Positions 43,023-51,701 of a stretch of DNA of 64,000 bases are shown piece after piece. Source of the DNA: Actinophytocola glycyrrhizae (GTDB lineage: Bacteria; Actinomycetota; Actinomycetes; Mycobacteriales; Pseudonocardiaceae); contig NZ_JBHSIS010000010.1 in NCBI RefSeq assembly GCF_042653545.1, positions 62,001 through 126,000 on the forward strand, read 5' to 3'. Numbering within the stretch: the first letter of the stretch is position 1; every line of letters starts with the position of its first letter. The notes beneath the pieces are model-generated. The model ran no database searches. It had not been told where the DNA came from and saw nothing but the letters and a program-made list of their open reading frames with translations. The translations under genes and the position numbers were made by a program.

Positions 43023-44057
43023 TCACAAGTGCTCGCTCAGTGCCTTCACCGGCATCTTCAGGTCCGCCAGCATGTCCAGGTCCTGCTGTGCCGGCCTGCC
43101 GAGGTTGGTGAGGTAGTTGCCGACGATGATCGCGTTGATGCCGCCCAGCATGCCCTGCTCGGCACCGAGGTCACCGAGCGTGAGCTCGCGGCCGCCCGCG
43201 AACCGCAGGATCGTGCGCGGCAGCGCGAGGCGGAACGCGGCGATGGTGCGCAGCGCGTCCTTGCCCTCGACGATCTCGTAGTTCTCGTACGGCGTGCCGG
43301 GCTGCGGGATCAGGAAGTTCATCGGGACCTCGTGCGGGTCCAGCTCACCGAGCTGCGCGGCGAACTCCGCGCGCTGCTCGACGGTCTCCCCCATGCCGAT
43401 GATGCCGCCGCAGCACACCTCCATGCCCGCCGCGTGGACCATCTTCAGCGTCTCCCAGCGTTCCTCCCACGAGTGCGTGGTGACCACGCTCGGGAAGTGC
43501 GAACGGGCGGTCTCGAGGTTGTGGTTGTAGCGGTGCACACCCATCTCGACCAGCTCGTCGACCTGGGCCTGCGTGAGCATGCCGAGCGAGCAGGCGATCT
43601 GGATGTCGTTGCCGTCCTCGCGGATGGCCTTGATGCCGTCCCGCACCTGCGACAGCAGCCGCTTGTCCGGCCCACGCACCGCGGCGACGATGCAGAACTC
43701 GGTGGCGCCGGTCGCCGCGGTCTCCCGTGCCGCCTTCACCAGACCGGGGATGTCCAGCCACGCCGAACGCACCGGGGACGGGAACTGGCCGGACTGCGAG
43801 CAGAAGTGACAGTCCTCCGGGCAGCCGCCGGTCTTGAGGCTCACGATGCCCTCGACCTCGACCTCGGGCCCGCACCAGCGCATCCGCACCTCGTGGGCGA
43901 GGGCGAGCAACTCGGGGATGCGGTCGTCGTCGAGCCGGAGGATCTCCAGGAGCTGCTCCTCGCCGAGACCGACGCCGCGTTCGAGGACCTGCTCCCTTGC
44001 CGTGGCCAGCGGGTCGGAAACCGACTCTGTCCCGGTCCGTTCGGCAGCTGCGGTCAC
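43023..44057 (-). CDS. bioB: Biotin synthase
   Basis: BioB (344 residues) is a radical-SAM enzyme inserting sulfur into dethiobiotin. The [4Fe-4S] motif is Cys79, 83 and 86 (GGCPEDCHFCSQSGQF); auxiliary-cluster residues are in FCIVAAVRGPD, QIACSLGML and the later Arg strand. GTG 44057 has GGAGG five bases upstream. It is followed by bsaP. The upstream 160 bases before repeat B show no clear known operator. Confidence 0.96.
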   Translation of the reverse strand: MTAAAERTGTESVSDPLATAREQVLERGVGLGEEQLLEILRLDDDRIPELLALAHEVRMRWCGPEVEVEGIVSLKTGGCPEDCHFCSQSGQFPSPVRSAWLDIPGLVKAARETAATGATEFCIVAAVRGPDKRLLSQVRDGIKAIREDGNDIQIACSLGMLTQAQVDELVEMGVHRYNHNLETARSHFPSVVTTHSWEERWETLKMVHAAGMEVCCGGIIGMGETVEQRAEFAAQLGELDPHEVPMNFLIPQPGTPYENYEIVEGKDALRTIAAFRLALPRTILRFAGGRELTLGDLGAEQGMLGGINAIIVGNYLTNLGRPAQQDLDMLADLKMPVKALSEHL

Positions 44058-44216
44058 GGTGCCTCCATGTTCGTCGTCGGACGCGTTTTGGTCCGCCCCA
44101 GTCTGCCTGACGCCCCGGACACTCCAACGCGATGTATCTCACGCGTACGAGCGTGCCCTTGGCCCCACGGCGCGGCGGTCACCTCCGACGTGCCTCGGTC
44201 GGTGGACCGACCAGCG

Positions 44217-44878
44217 TCTGGATGATCGATTCCGTGCGGTTGGTGGGCGGGCGGTGGTCGGACTGGCCCGGTTTGGGCCGGGTGGGTTGGCTGCGGTTCG
44301 CGTGGTGGGTTTGTCCTCGCCGGACGGGCAGGTCTCCGGGGTGGCATGGGGCATGTCGGCTGCGGTTGGGTTCGGGTCTGCCTGCCATCCCGTCGACCTC
44401 CCTGCGGGCTATCACACCGCGCCAAGGGGGGCCAGCTTTGGCATGTTGTGCTTCGGCCGTTTTGGCCCCCTTGACACGGTGTGATCGGGCTACGCCAGGT
44501 CGACGGGATGGCAGGGAGCCCCTTTGGGGTGGGCTTACGCCACCGTCGGGGTGTGTAGAGGGCCGCTTCGCGGGGCTTGGCGGGCTTGCTTGTGCCGGGC
44601 TTGCTGTGCGGGGCCGCTTCGCGGGCCCGGGGCGCGTAGCGCCCGGGGGTTTGGTGCTGTGAAAGGCGCGTTCACGGCATCCGGGATGCCGTCAATGGGC
44701 CGTTCACGGCGCTCAACGCCGTGAATGTGCCATTGACGGCACCTGTTGTGCCGTCAACGCGCCTTTCACGGCATCGGCCCAGCCCCCGTCGGGCGACCGC
44801 GTGGGTGTGGGAGACGTGCTGATGACGGGGCCGTACGCCAAAGCCACTTCACATGAGCTTCACGGAATCGATCGTCTA
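44217..44878. repeat. Intergenic repeat copy B (about 660 bp) with terminal inverted motif
   Basis: The left end GATGATCGATTCCGTGCGG and the right end (minus strand) TAGACGATCGATTCCGTGAA are inverted copies. The right end coincides with the bioD stop. The interior matches copy A in reverse complement over most of its length, with landmarks CTGCCATCCCGTCGACCTCC, the CACACCGCGCCAAGGGGGGC stem and the GTGAAAGGCGCG hairpins. No coding sequence is supported. Confidence 0.85.
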
Positions 44879-45595
44879 GGCGGCGTACTCGGCCGCGAAA
44901 CCGTTCGCGTCGAACTCGCCGCCCAGCGACGGGCCGAGCGACCTGGTCGCCATGTCGAGGAACCTCGGCCTGGTCAGCGTGCTCGCACCCGCCGGGATGG
45001 CGCCGACGAGCGGCGCGTCGGCGACCACCGGAAGGTCGTCGAGGTTGCAGCGGGCGGCGAGGTCGGGGGCGGCGGGCCACGAGCCGACGACGACGCCGGC
45101 GCACTCGATGCCGCGGCGGCGCAACGCCTCGGCGGTCATGGCCGTCTCGTTGAGGGTGCCGAGTCCGGCGTTCGCGACGATCAGCACCGGCGCGGCGGCG
45201 GACCACGCGACGTCGGCGAGGGTGCCGCCCTGGTCGTCCATGCGGACCAGCAGCCCACCGGCACCCTCGACCAGCACCAGGTCGTGGCCGCGGGACAGCT
45301 CGACGGCGGCCGCGGCGGCCTGCTTGGGGGTGACCGGCATGATCCCGGCGCGGCGCGCGGCCGTCGCGGGGGCGAGCGGGTCGGGGAAGCGGGCCAGCTC
45401 CCACGTCGTGACTTCGGGGCCGACGAGGCGCGTGACCTCGTCGACGTCTCCCGGCTCCCCGGGTTCGAGACCGGTCTGCGCCGGTTTCAGCACCGCGACA
45501 CTGCGTCGCCGCGACAGCGCGAGCGCGGCGACGGCCGCCGTCACGACCGTCTTCCCGACTCCCGTACCGGTTCCCGTGAGCACCATGAAACCCAC
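44876..45595 (-). CDS. bioD: Dethiobiotin synthetase
   Basis: BioD (239 residues) closes the ureido ring using ATP and CO2. P-loop TGTGTGVGKTV lies near residue 7; KPAQTGLEPGEPGDVDEVTRL and VEGAGGLLVRMDD are the substrate motifs. GTG 45595 is used; ATG 45586 three codons later is equally plausible. It sits downstream of bioA, separated by about 90 bases that lack bioF. Confidence 0.95.
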   Translation of the reverse strand: MGFMVLTGTGTGVGKTVVTAAVAALALSRRRSVAVLKPAQTGLEPGEPGDVDEVTRLVGPEVTTWELARFPDPLAPATAARRAGIMPVTPKQAAAAAVELSRGHDLVLVEGAGGLLVRMDDQGGTLADVAWSAAAPVLIVANAGLGTLNETAMTAEALRRRGIECAGVVVGSWPAAPDLAARCNLDDLPVVADAPLVGAIPAGASTLTRPRFLDMATRSLGPSLGGEFDANGFAAEYAA

Positions 45596-45606
45596 GAGGC
45601 GTCAGG

Positions 45607-45687
45607 CTAGACCCACCCGCTCACGGCGACCTCAACCGCCCCTGGGGTCTTCCCCCGCGGCCACCCGCGCGCCACCCCGCCGGTCAC
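45607..45687 (-). other. 26-codon open frame in the bioA-bioD gap
   Basis: A GTG at 45687 overlaps the bioA stop as GTGA and the frame ends with TAG at 45607-45609, encoding about 26 residues (VTGGVARGWPRGKTPGAVEV at its start). It occupies the slot where bioF is found in related genomes, but I see no BioF motif in it. It may be a chance frame or the last trace of a deleted gene. Confidence 0.25.
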
Positions 45688-46949
45688 GCGGCCCTGGCGG
45701 CCGCCAGCACACCGGCGGTGATCCGTGCCAGGTCCTCGGGTTCGGTGACGTACGGCGGCATCGTGTAGATCAGGTCCCGGAACGGGCGCAGCCACACACC
45801 CTCCGCGACGACGGCGGCGGTCGCCGCTGCCATGTCGACCTCGTGGTCGAGCTGCACGACGCCGATCGCGCCCAGCACCCGCACGTCCCGCACCCCCGGC
45901 AGGGTCCGCGCCGGTGCGAGCCCCTCCACCAGACCGGCCTCGATGTTCTTGACCCGCCTCTGCCAGTCCTGCGACAGCAGCAGGTCGACCGACGCGTTCG
46001 CCACCGCCGACGAGAGCGGGTTGCCCATGAACGTCGGGCCGTGCGCCAGGACCGGGACGTCGCCCCGCGAGATGCCCTCCGCCACCGCGGGGGTGCACAG
46101 CGTCGCGCCCATCGAGAGGTAACCGCCGGTCAGCGCCTTGCCGACGCACATGATGTCCGGCGCAACCGCCGCGTGGTCGGCCGCGAACAGCGTGCCGGTG
46201 CGCCCGAAGCCGGTCGCGATCTCGTCGAAGACCAGCAGCACGTCGTGTGCCAGCGTCAGCTCGCGCAGCACGTGCAGGTAGCGCGGGTCGTGGAAGCGCA
46301 TGCCGCCCGCACCCTGCACCACCGGCTCCACGATCACCGCGGCCAACTCGTCCGCGTTGGCCTCGATCAGCTCCGCGAGGTGCGCGACGTAGTCGTGCTC
46401 GAACGTGGGCGGCGGCGCGTCCGCGAACACCTGCGCGGGCAGCACACCCCGCCACAGGCTGTGCATCCCGCCGTCCGGGTCGCACACGCTCATCGGGTGG
46501 AACGTGTCGCCGTGGTAGCCCCCGCGCCACGTCAGCAGCCGCCGCTTCTCCGGCCTGCGCAGCGACCGCCAGTGCTGCAGCGCCATCTTCACCGCGACCT
46601 CGACCGACACCGAGCCCGAGTCGCACAGGAACACGTGCCGCAGCTCACCGGGGGTGATCTCCGCCAGCGTGGTCGCGAGCCGCACCGCGGGCTCGTGGGT
46701 GAGACCGCCGAACATGACGTGGCTCATCCGGCCGGCCTGGTCGGCCAGTGCCCTGTCCAGCACGGGATTGCGGTACCCGTGGATCGCGGCCCACCACGAC
46801 GACATGCCGTCGACCAGCTCCCGCCCGTCGGCGAGCCGCAGCCGCACCCCCGACGCCGACTCGACCACCAGCGGGTCGACGAGCCCTGGCATCGGGCCGT
46901 ACGGGTGCCAGACGTGCGCGCGGTCGAGGGCGAGGAGATCTTCGGTCAC
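45684..46949 (-). CDS. bioA: Adenosylmethionine-8-amino-7-oxononanoate aminotransferase
   Basis: BioA (421 residues) makes DAPA from KAPA with SAM as amino donor. HVWHPYGPM at the N-terminus is BioA specific; YHGDTFHPMSVCDPDGGMH, VVQGAGGMRFHDP, LLVFDEIATGFGRTG and the PLP Lys in MCVGKALTGGYL follow. It is the first gene of the minus-strand bioA-bioD pair. bioF, which supplies KAPA, is not adjacent. Confidence 0.96.
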   Translation of the reverse strand: MTEDLLALDRAHVWHPYGPMPGLVDPLVVESASGVRLRLADGRELVDGMSSWWAAIHGYRNPVLDRALADQAGRMSHVMFGGLTHEPAVRLATTLAEITPGELRHVFLCDSGSVSVEVAVKMALQHWRSLRRPEKRRLLTWRGGYHGDTFHPMSVCDPDGGMHSLWRGVLPAQVFADAPPPTFEHDYVAHLAELIEANADELAAVIVEPVVQGAGGMRFHDPRYLHVLRELTLAHDVLLVFDEIATGFGRTGTLFAADHAAVAPDIMCVGKALTGGYLSMGATLCTPAVAEGISRGDVPVLAHGPTFMGNPLSSAVANASVDLLLSQDWQRRVKNIEAGLVEGLAPARTLPGVRDVRVLGAIGVVQLDHEVDMAAATAAVVAEGVWLRPFRDLIYTMPPYVTEPEDLARITAGVLAAARAA

Positions 46950-47079
46950 GTCAGGCAGGCTAACCCGTCCCGGGCCACCCGCAGGACGATCTTGCCCTTC
47001 CGACCACAGTGGTCAGGTCACCACCCGCGACGCGGTGGCCTCGTCGGCCCGCGGTCCACAGTGGCCACGTCGGCCTCCG

Positions 47080-47140
47080 GCCCCCGAATCCAGCCTACGG
47101 CCGGGGACCGACAGTGCCGGGCCGCCGCGGGTCGGTTGTC
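47080..47140. repeat. Short intergenic repeat (pairs with 36383-36444)
   Basis: CGGCCTCCGGCCCCCG, 16 bases, GGGGACCGAC, four bases, CCGGGCCG and CGCGG repeat the pattern at 36383-36444. A nearby TTGTCCACAG is the reverse complement of CTGTGGACAA beside the other copy. The 274-base gap between bioA and dnaE holds nothing else that I recognise. Confidence 0.5.
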
Positions 47141-47223
47141 CACAGGGGGCGACGGTCCGCTGGATCGCAGGCGCCGGCGGGCTGAACAGTCCGTCCGGGT
47201 CCCGGACGGAAGCGGTCGACCGG

Positions 47224-50200
47224 TCAGGCGTCGACGGCGACCCCGGGGATCGCCTTGATCTCACCGAGGAACGCCGGGGAGACCTTGATCGGGTAGTCGT
47301 CCAGCGCCAAGGTGATGCCGTTCTCCTTGTGCGCGAACTTCAGGTGCACCGGGGTGTCACCGCGGTGCGCGGACAAGGTGTTCTTCAGTTCGCCGACGAC
47401 CTCGTCGTTCAGCTTGCCCGGGTTGCACAGCAGGATGAACGGGGCCTCCTCGCCGGGGGCGGCCAGGTCGGCGTCGGTGATGTCCAGCGGCACGAGGCCG
47501 GAGCCGAACACCGACATCTTGTCCTCGCGCCAGTTCACGCGGCCCTTGACCGCGACCGCCGCGTCCTCGACCAGGTCCTGGGACAGCACCGAGTAGCTCT
47601 TCGCGAAGAACAGGACCTCGATCGAGGCGTCCAGGTCCTCGATCGTGCAGATGCACCACGGTTCGCCCTGCTTGTTCACCCGGCGTTCCATCGCCGAGAT
47701 CATTCCCGACAGGACGATCTCGCCTTCCTTGGGCGGGTTGTCCAGGATGTCGGCGATCGCCTTCGGGGCGTGCTTGCGCAGCAGGCGTTCCGCGCCGTCC
47801 AGTGGGTGGGCCGACACGTACAGGCCCAGCATCTCCCGTTCGTAGGCCAGCAGTTGCTTGCGTGGCCACTCGTCCGGCGTGAACTTGAGGTGTGCCAGCG
47901 GACTCGAGTCACTCGACGGGGTGGACGACTCGTCGTCGCCGAAGCCGAACAGGTCGAACTGGCCCATCGCCTCCTGGCGTTTCAGGCCGACGACCGCCTC
48001 CACCGCCTCCTCGTGCGCCTGCACCAGCGACAGACGGGTGTGGCCGAGCGAGTCGAACGCGCCCGCCTTGACCAGCGACTCGACGACCCGCTTGTTGCAG
48101 ACCACCAGCTCCGACTTGTCGAGGAAGTCGGTGAAGCTCGTGTAGTTGCCCTTCGCCTCGCGGGTCTTGATGATCGACTCGACCACGTTGGCACCCACGT
48201 TGCGGACCGCGCCCATGCCGAAGCGGATGTCGGTGCCGACCGCGGCGAAGCGCAGGCCCGACTCGTTGACATCCGGCGGCAGCACCTTGATGCCGGAGCG
48301 GCGGCACTCGGACAGGTACACCGCGGACTTGTCCTTGTTGTCCGCCACCGAGGTGAGCAGCGCCGCCATGTACTCGGCCGGGTAGTTCGCCTTCAGGTAC
48401 GCCGTCCAGTACGACACCAGGCCGTACGCGGCCGCGTGCGACTTGTTGAACGCGTAGCCGGCGAACGGGAGGATCGTGTCCCACAGCGCCTTGATCGCGG
48501 CGGACGAGAAGCCGCCCGGCCGCAGGTCGCTGGCCTTCATACCGGCCTCGAAGCGCTCGAACTCGGCGTCCAGCACCTCCTGCTTCTTCTTGCCCATCGC
48601 CTTGCGGAGCACGTCCGCCTGCCCCATGGAGTAGCCCGCGACCTTCTGGGCGATGAACATGATCTGCTCTTGGTAGACGATCAGGCCGTAGGTCTCGGAC
48701 AGGATGTCCTTGAGCGGTTCTTCCAGCTCCGGGTGGATCGGCTTGATCTGCTGCCGCTTGTTCTTGCGGTCGGCGTAGTCGTTGTGGGCGTTCATGCCCA
48801 TCGGGCCGGGGCGGTACAGCGCGCCGACCGCGACGATGTCCTCGAACCCGGTCGGCTGCATGCGCCGCAGCAGGTCCCGCATGGGGCCACCGTCCAGCTG
48901 GAACACGCCGAGCGTGTCACCACGGGACAGCAGTTTGTAGGTGCTCTCGTCCTCCAGGCCCAGCGTGTCGAGGTCGATGTCCTCGCCGCGGTTGGACTTG
49001 ATGTTGTCGATCGCGTCGCCGATGACCGTGAGGTTGCGCAGGCCGAGGAAGTCCATCTTCAGCAGGCCGATGGCCTCGCAGGACGGGTAGTCCCAGCCGG
49101 TGATGATCGAGCCGTCGTCGCGCTGCCACAGCGGGATGGACTCCATCAGCGGGGTCTTCGAGAGGATGACCGCACAGGCGTGCACACCCGCGTTGCGGAT
49201 CAGGCCCTCGAGGCCGCGGGCCGTCTCGAAGATCTTGCCGACCTCGGTGTCGGTCTCGATCAGCGTGCGGACCTCGGTGGCCTCGGCGTAGCGCTCGTGC
49301 TTCGGGTCGACGATGCCGGCCAGCGGGATGTCCTTCGCCATGATCGGCGGCGGCAGCGCCTTGGAGATCCGGTCGGCGATCGAGAAGCCGGGCTGGCCGT
49401 GGATGACGCGGGCCGAGTCCTTGAGCGCGGCCTTCGTCTTGATGGTGCCGAACGTGATGACCTGGGCGACCTTGTCCGAGCCGTACTTGTCGGTGGCGTA
49501 GGTGATCATCTCACCGCGCCTGCGGTCGTCGAAGTCGATGTCGATGTCGGGCATGGCGGTGCGCTCGGGGTTGAGGAACCGCTCGAACAGCAGGCCGTGC
49601 GGGATCGGGTCCAGGTTCGTGATGCCCAGGGCGTACGCCACGAGCGAGCCAGCGGCCGAACCACGGCCGGGGCCGACCCGGATGCCGACCCTGCGCGCGT
49701 AGCTGACCAGGTCGGCGACGACGAGGAAATACGCCGGGAAGCCCTTCTGCGTGATCACGCCCAGCTCGAACTCGGCCCGCTCGACGTACCCGTCGGGGAT
49801 GCCGCCGGGGAACCGCCAGTTCAGGCCGCGCATGACCTCTTTCTGGAGCCAGCTGGCCTGGGTCTCCCCCTCCGGGACGTCGAACACCGGCATCCGGTCG
49901 ACGTGTGCCCAGATCTCGTCGTAGGACTCGACGCGCTCGGCGATCAGCAGCGTCGAGTCGGCCGCGCCGGGGACCTCGGAGTCCCAGTACTCGCGCATGT
50001 CCTCGGCCGACTTGAGGTAGTAGCCGTCGCCGTCGAACTTGAAGCGGTTCGGGTCCGACAGCGTCTTGCCCGACTGCACGCACAGCAGCGCGGCGTGCGC
50101 CTCGGCCTGGTCCTTGGTGACGTAGTGCGAGTCGTTGGTGGCCATCGGTGGCAGGTCGAGCTTGCGGGCGATGTCGAGGAGGCCCTCGCGCACCGAGCGC

Positions 50201-50814
50201 TCGATCGGCAGCCCGTGGTCCATCAGCTCGAGGAAGAAGTTCTCCTTGCCGAAGATGTCCCGGTAGTCGGACGCGGCCTGGATCGCCTCCGCGGTCTGAC
50301 CGAGCCGCAGCCTGGTCTGCACCTCGCCGGAGGGGCAGCCGGTGGTGGCGATGATGCCCTCGGCGTACTCGGCGATCAGCTCGCGGTCCATGCGCGGCTT
50401 GCGGTAGTAGCCCTCGATGCTCGCGCGGGACGACAGCGTGAACAGGTTGCGCAGGCCGGTGGCGTTGCCCGCGAGCATCGTCATGTGCGTGTACGCGCCG
50501 CCACCCGACACGTCGCCGCCCTCGCCGAGCTCGTCGCTGCTGCGCTGCCGCGCCTCACCCCAGAAGATCGGCTTCTTGTGGTAGCGGCTGGCCGGTGCGA
50601 TGTAGGCCTCGATGCCGATGATCGGCTTGATCCCGGCCTTGCGCGACTCCTGGTAGAACTGGTCGGCGCCGTACATGTTGCCGTGGTCGGTCATCCCCAC
50701 GGCGGGCATGCCGAGGCGCTTGGCCTCGGCGAACAGCGGCGCGACCTTGGCGGCGCCGTCGAGCATCGAGTACTCGGTGTGCACATGGAGATGAACGAAC
50801 GAATCAGCCGCCAC
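47224..50814 (-). CDS. dnaE: DNA polymerase III alpha subunit
   Basis: DnaE1 (1196 residues) is the replicative polymerase. The N-terminal PHP domain (FVHLHVHTEYSMLDGA, MTDHGNMYG) is the proofreading exonuclease in actinobacteria. The polymerase active site PDIDIDFDDRRRGEMI lies near residue 425; the GPGRGSAAGSLVAYALGI loop and the C-terminal helix-hairpin and OB-fold region (GEIVLSGMISAMERRV) are present. I use GTG 50814, the family start. A long frame on the other strand across the whole gene is a codon-bias shadow. Confidence 0.97.
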   Translation of the reverse strand: MAADSFVHLHVHTEYSMLDGAAKVAPLFAEAKRLGMPAVGMTDHGNMYGADQFYQESRKAGIKPIIGIEAYIAPASRYHKKPIFWGEARQRSSDELGEGGDVSGGGAYTHMTMLAGNATGLRNLFTLSSRASIEGYYRKPRMDRELIAEYAEGIIATTGCPSGEVQTRLRLGQTAEAIQAASDYRDIFGKENFFLELMDHGLPIERSVREGLLDIARKLDLPPMATNDSHYVTKDQAEAHAALLCVQSGKTLSDPNRFKFDGDGYYLKSAEDMREYWDSEVPGAADSTLLIAERVESYDEIWAHVDRMPVFDVPEGETQASWLQKEVMRGLNWRFPGGIPDGYVERAEFELGVITQKGFPAYFLVVADLVSYARRVGIRVGPGRGSAAGSLVAYALGITNLDPIPHGLLFERFLNPERTAMPDIDIDFDDRRRGEMITYATDKYGSDKVAQVITFGTIKTKAALKDSARVIHGQPGFSIADRISKALPPPIMAKDIPLAGIVDPKHERYAEATEVRTLIETDTEVGKIFETARGLEGLIRNAGVHACAVILSKTPLMESIPLWQRDDGSIITGWDYPSCEAIGLLKMDFLGLRNLTVIGDAIDNIKSNRGEDIDLDTLGLEDESTYKLLSRGDTLGVFQLDGGPMRDLLRRMQPTGFEDIVAVGALYRPGPMGMNAHNDYADRKNKRQQIKPIHPELEEPLKDILSETYGLIVYQEQIMFIAQKVAGYSMGQADVLRKAMGKKKQEVLDAEFERFEAGMKASDLRPGGFSSAAIKALWDTILPFAGYAFNKSHAAAYGLVSYWTAYLKANYPAEYMAALLTSVADNKDKSAVYLSECRRSGIKVLPPDVNESGLRFAAVGTDIRFGMGAVRNVGANVVESIIKTREAKGNYTSFTDFLDKSELVVCNKRVVESLVKAGAFDSLGHTRLSLVQAHEEAVEAVVGLKRQEAMGQFDLFGFGDDESSTPSSDSSPLAHLKFTPDEWPRKQLLAYEREMLGLYVSAHPLDGAERLLRKHAPKAIADILDNPPKEGEIVLSGMISAMERRVNKQGEPWCICTIEDLDASIEVLFFAKSYSVLSQDLVEDAAVAVKGRVNWREDKMSVFGSGLVPLDITDADLAAPGEEAPFILLCNPGKLNDEVVGELKNTLSAHRGDTPVHLKFAHKENGITLALDDYPIKVSPAFLGEIKAIPGVAVDA

Positions 50815-50944
50815 GAGGCACCACCCTACGACGAGATCTCGGCGGTCCGGCAGAGCCCTCGGCGGCGTGTCTCGTGCTGTGTGTGCATGCGATCGTTCTA
50901 CCGCGGGCCACCGACAGTTCTCGCGGCGTTGGCATGATCGAGGC

Positions 50945-51571
50945 ATGCGTTTCCGCCCCGTCTCGCCCGACCTGCTGATCACCGAGGTGACCGAGACGAT
51001 CATCACGCGCGCGGGCGGCGAGTGGACCAGGGTGGGGGTGGACGGCGCGCCACCGGCCGAGCCCGGCGCGTTCGCCGACCGGCTCGCCGACGAGCTGCGG
51101 CTGCGCGGACGGCCGGTGCGGCGGGTGTCCACCTCGGACTTCCTGCGGCCGGCGTCGCTGCGGTTCGAACGCGGCAGGACCGACCCCGACGCCCGCCACG
51201 ACGACTGGCTCGACCTGGGCGGGCTCGTGCGCGAGGTGTTCGACCCGCTCGGCCCCGGCGGCTCCGGGCGGGTCCTGCCCGCCCTGTGGAACACCGGGAC
51301 CGACCGTGCCACCCGCGCGGAGTACGTGGACCTGCCGCGCGGCGGCGTGCTCGTGCTCGACGGCGAACTGCTGCTCGGCCGCGGCCTTCCGTTCGACTGT
51401 TCCGTTCACCTCTGGCTCTCCCCAGCCGCGCTGCGCAGGCGCACCCCGGAGGCAGACGCGTGGTCGCTGCCTGCCTTCGAGCGGTACCACTCGGGCGCGC
51501 GCCCCCTGTACGCGGCCGACTTCGCGGTACGGGTGGACGATCCGGCCCACCCCGCCGTGCTCGACGAGTGA
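50945..51571 (+). CDS. Uridine kinase-like protein without a P-loop
   Basis: This 208-residue protein follows the layout of actinobacterial proteins annotated as uridine kinase (RVGVDGAPPAEPGAFADRLA, VSTSDFLRPASLRFERG, VLVLDGELLLGRGLPFDCSV). The Walker A motif is lost: the VDG is followed by APPAEPG with no GKS/T, so ATP phosphorylation is doubtful. It is divergent from dnaE with a 130-base gap. It could be a non-catalytic relative; its role is unknown. Confidence 0.7.
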   Translation: MRFRPVSPDLLITEVTETIITRAGGEWTRVGVDGAPPAEPGAFADRLADELRLRGRPVRRVSTSDFLRPASLRFERGRTDPDARHDDWLDLGGLVREVFDPLGPGGSGRVLPALWNTGTDRATRAEYVDLPRGGVLVLDGELLLGRGLPFDCSVHLWLSPAALRRRTPEADAWSLPAFERYHSGARPLYAADFAVRVDDPAHPAVLDE

Positions 51572-51701
51572 CAGCCTATCGAACACCTGAGCGAGAATCG
51601 AGAGTGGACTGACGGCAGGGTCACACGCCCGCGCGGGCGCCGGTGCCGTGGGGCAGACTCGGCACCGGCACTCAGCAGTCCTGCTCCGAGGAGGAGTTTT
51701 C

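Noticed and set aside
46654..50937. A 1,427-codon open frame on the plus strand across bioA and dnaE
   Set aside because: It lies opposite the well-matched dnaE gene; long antisense frames are a by-product of GC-rich third positions. The translation has no domain and is full of Val, Asp, Arg and Gly/Leu runs.
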